Assembly (NCBI RefSeq): GCF_021378075.1
Contig: NZ_JAJUOS010000004.1
Coordinates: 1-64,000, forward strand
DNA from: Rhodobacter flavimaris
Lineage (GTDB): Bacteria > Pseudomonadota > Alphaproteobacteria > Rhodobacterales > Rhodobacteraceae
Length of the DNA stretch: 64,000 nucleotides
Reading direction: 5' to 3'
Shown here: positions 62,692-64,000 of the stretch, piece after piece
Layout: every line of letters starts with the position of its first letter
Numbering within the stretch: position 1 is the stretch's first letter
Translations under genes and position numbers: made by a program
Notes under the pieces: generated by a model
What the model saw: only the letters and a program-made list of their open reading frames with translations
Database searches by the model: none
Told to the model about the DNA's origin: nothing

Positions 62692-64000
62692 ATGGGCACG
62701 ACCGTCGGCTTCATCATCCTGTGCCATACGGCGCTTCACCGGACCGCGCAGATCGCGCGGCACTGGGCCGAGCACGGCGCGCCGGTGGTTATCCATGTCG
62801 ATCATCGGGTGGGCGATGCCGACTACGGGCAACTGACGTCTGCGGTCTCAGATCTCGACAACGTTTCGTTCTGCAAGCGGTTCAAATGCGACTGGGGCAC
62901 CTGGTCGCTGGTGGCGGCCTCGCAGGCCGGGGCCGAGCAGATGCTGGCCCGCCACCCCGAGGTGCGGCATGTCTATCTCGCCTCGGGGGCCTGCCTGCCG
63001 CTGCGCCCGTTGCAAGAACTGGTCGACTATCTCGACGCGCGGCCCAACACCGACTTTATCGAAAGCGTGACCACGACCGATGTCGGCTGGTCGATGGGTG
63101 GCGTGGATATGGAGCGATTCACCCTGCGCTTCCCGTTCTCGTGGAAATCGCAGCGCAAGGCCTTTGACCGCTACGTCGCGCTGCAACGTCGCCTCGGCTT
63201 CAAGCGCACCATCCCCGAGGGGCTTGATCCGCATCTGGGCAGCCAGTGGTGGTGCCTGACCCGCCGCACGCTGAGCGCGATCCTGCAAGACCCCAGACGC
63301 AAGCTTTACGAGCGCTATTTCAAGAAGGTCTGGATCCCGGATGAGGCCTATTTCCAGACGCTCGTGCGGCGCTACTCGGGGGCGCTGGAAAGCCGTTCGC
63401 TGACGCTCTCGAAGTTCGATTTCCAGGGTAAGCCGCATATCTTCTACGATGACCACCTCGAGCTGCTGCGCCGCTCGGATTGCTTCGTGGCGCGCAAGGT
63501 CTGGCCCAAGGCCGACCAGCTTTATGCGACCTTCCTGGCCCCCAATCGCATGGCCGCGAGCCTAGCCGAGCCGAACCCTTCGAAGGTCGATCGCCTCTTT
63601 GCTCAGGCGGTGGAGCGGCGCACCAAGGGGCGTGCGGGGCTGTATATGCAATCGCGCTACCCGCTGCGCGGCCGCGAGAATGGCAAGACCTCGGCGCCCT
63701 ATTCGATCTTTCAGGGCTTCACCGAGCTGTTCGAGGATTTCGACGACTGGCTCGGGCGGCAGGTTGGCGCGCGGGTGCATGGGCATCTTTTCGGGCCTGA
63801 ACGGGCCGAATTCGCTGGCGCAGAGACTGTGTTCAACGGCTGCCTGTCCGACTCCGCCACCCTGCGCGACTACGATCCCCAGTCTTTTCTGGCCAGCCTG
63901 ATCTGGAACTCGCGCGGCGAGCGGCAATGTTTCATGTTCGGCCCGCGCGACACGCAAAGCCTGAACGCCTTCACCGCGGCCGATCCCAATGCGCAGATCT
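62692..64000 (+). CDS. core-2/I-branching-type beta-1,6-N-acetylglucosaminyltransferase-like protein (partial)
   Basis: 436 codons are visible and the gene continues past the window. The N-terminal domain (about 1-280) has GFIILCHTALHRTAQIARHW, VVIHVDH, FVSFCKRFKCDWGTWSLV-like sequence and VYLASGACLPLRPLQEL, the pattern of GT14 core-2/I-branching transferases. The rest (from about 290) resembles the extra domain found on alphaproteobacterial members (DUF5928). A sulfotransferase-like P-loop is not seen. It is the last in a run of polysaccharide genes. Confidence 0.8.
   Translation, partial: MGTTVGFIILCHTALHRTAQIARHWAEHGAPVVIHVDHRVGDADYGQLTSAVSDLDNVSFCKRFKCDWGTWSLVAASQAGAEQMLARHPEVRHVYLASGACLPLRPLQELVDYLDARPNTDFIESVTTTDVGWSMGGVDMERFTLRFPFSWKSQRKAFDRYVALQRRLGFKRTIPEGLDPHLGSQWWCLTRRTLSAILQDPRRKLYERYFKKVWIPDEAYFQTLVRRYSGALESRSLTLSKFDFQGKPHIFYDDHLELLRRSDCFVARKVWPKADQLYATFLAPNRMAASLAEPNPSKVDRLFAQAVERRTKGRAGLYMQSRYPLRGRENGKTSAPYSIFQGFTELFEDFDDWLGRQVGARVHGHLFGPERAEFAGAETVFNGCLSDSATLRDYDPQSFLASLIWNSRGERQCFMFGPRDTQSLNAFTAADPNAQI

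Overview
The window reads as chromosomal DNA of a GC-rich alphaproteobacterium, most likely a Rhodobacteraceae member (Paracoccus/Roseobacter type). Supporting signs are the initiator tRNA variant, a sitABCD/Mur-type manganese locus, tightly overlapping ATGA operons, many TRAP transporters, and a GcvT-fused FAD oxidoreductase of the kind common in that family. This placement is inference from gene content.

Positions 1-19,300 are accessory and eroded. An initiator tRNA (51-127) abuts a serine-recombinase remnant. A minus-strand copper block follows: a Cys/His/Met-rich small protein, a CusB-like adaptor with four CusF-like modules fused to its C-terminus, CusA, CusF, CopC and CopD. Next come an IS6 transposase relic, truncated transporter genes, an IS5 relic and a diverged repeat pair. 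Interspersed intact genes are a HAD hydrolase, a GNAT, a cupin, a YtcJ-type amidohydrolase, and a sitABCD operon divergent from a Fur-family gene with a perfect palindromic operator between them.

Positions 19,300-50,200 form an aromatic-catabolism supercluster of separate regulatory units. (a) A MarR regulator and an eight-gene gentisate operon: gentisate dioxygenase, DinB-like protein, fumarylpyruvate hydrolase, zeta-GST isomerase, TRAP transporter, 3-hydroxybenzoate 6-hydroxylase. (b) A TetR regulator and an operon with the RolH-RolM-RolD gene set of resorcinol degradation through hydroxyquinol and maleylacetate. It also holds a five-gene Liv-type ABC importer, a small unknown protein and a phenol MetA-like outer-membrane protein. 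(c) pcaIJF on the minus strand, divergent from an IclR regulator, turning the 3-oxoadipate made by (b) into succinyl-CoA and acetyl-CoA. (d) A TRAP transporter, an extradiol dioxygenase, a flavin monooxygenase, an FAA-family hydrolase and an IclR regulator, followed by a CMD-family gene and a GST. The substrate of (d) is not evident. Two near-identical 15-bp palindromes, before the TRAP genes and before the GST, point to one shared regulon.

Positions 50,200-64,000 look like core genome: a GcvT-fused FAD oxidoreductase, tRNA-Arg(CCU), a LacI regulator, and a surface-polysaccharide region (ABC-2 exporter permease, cysQ, kdsB-like, galU, galE and four glycosyltransferases). The last glycosyltransferase runs off the window.
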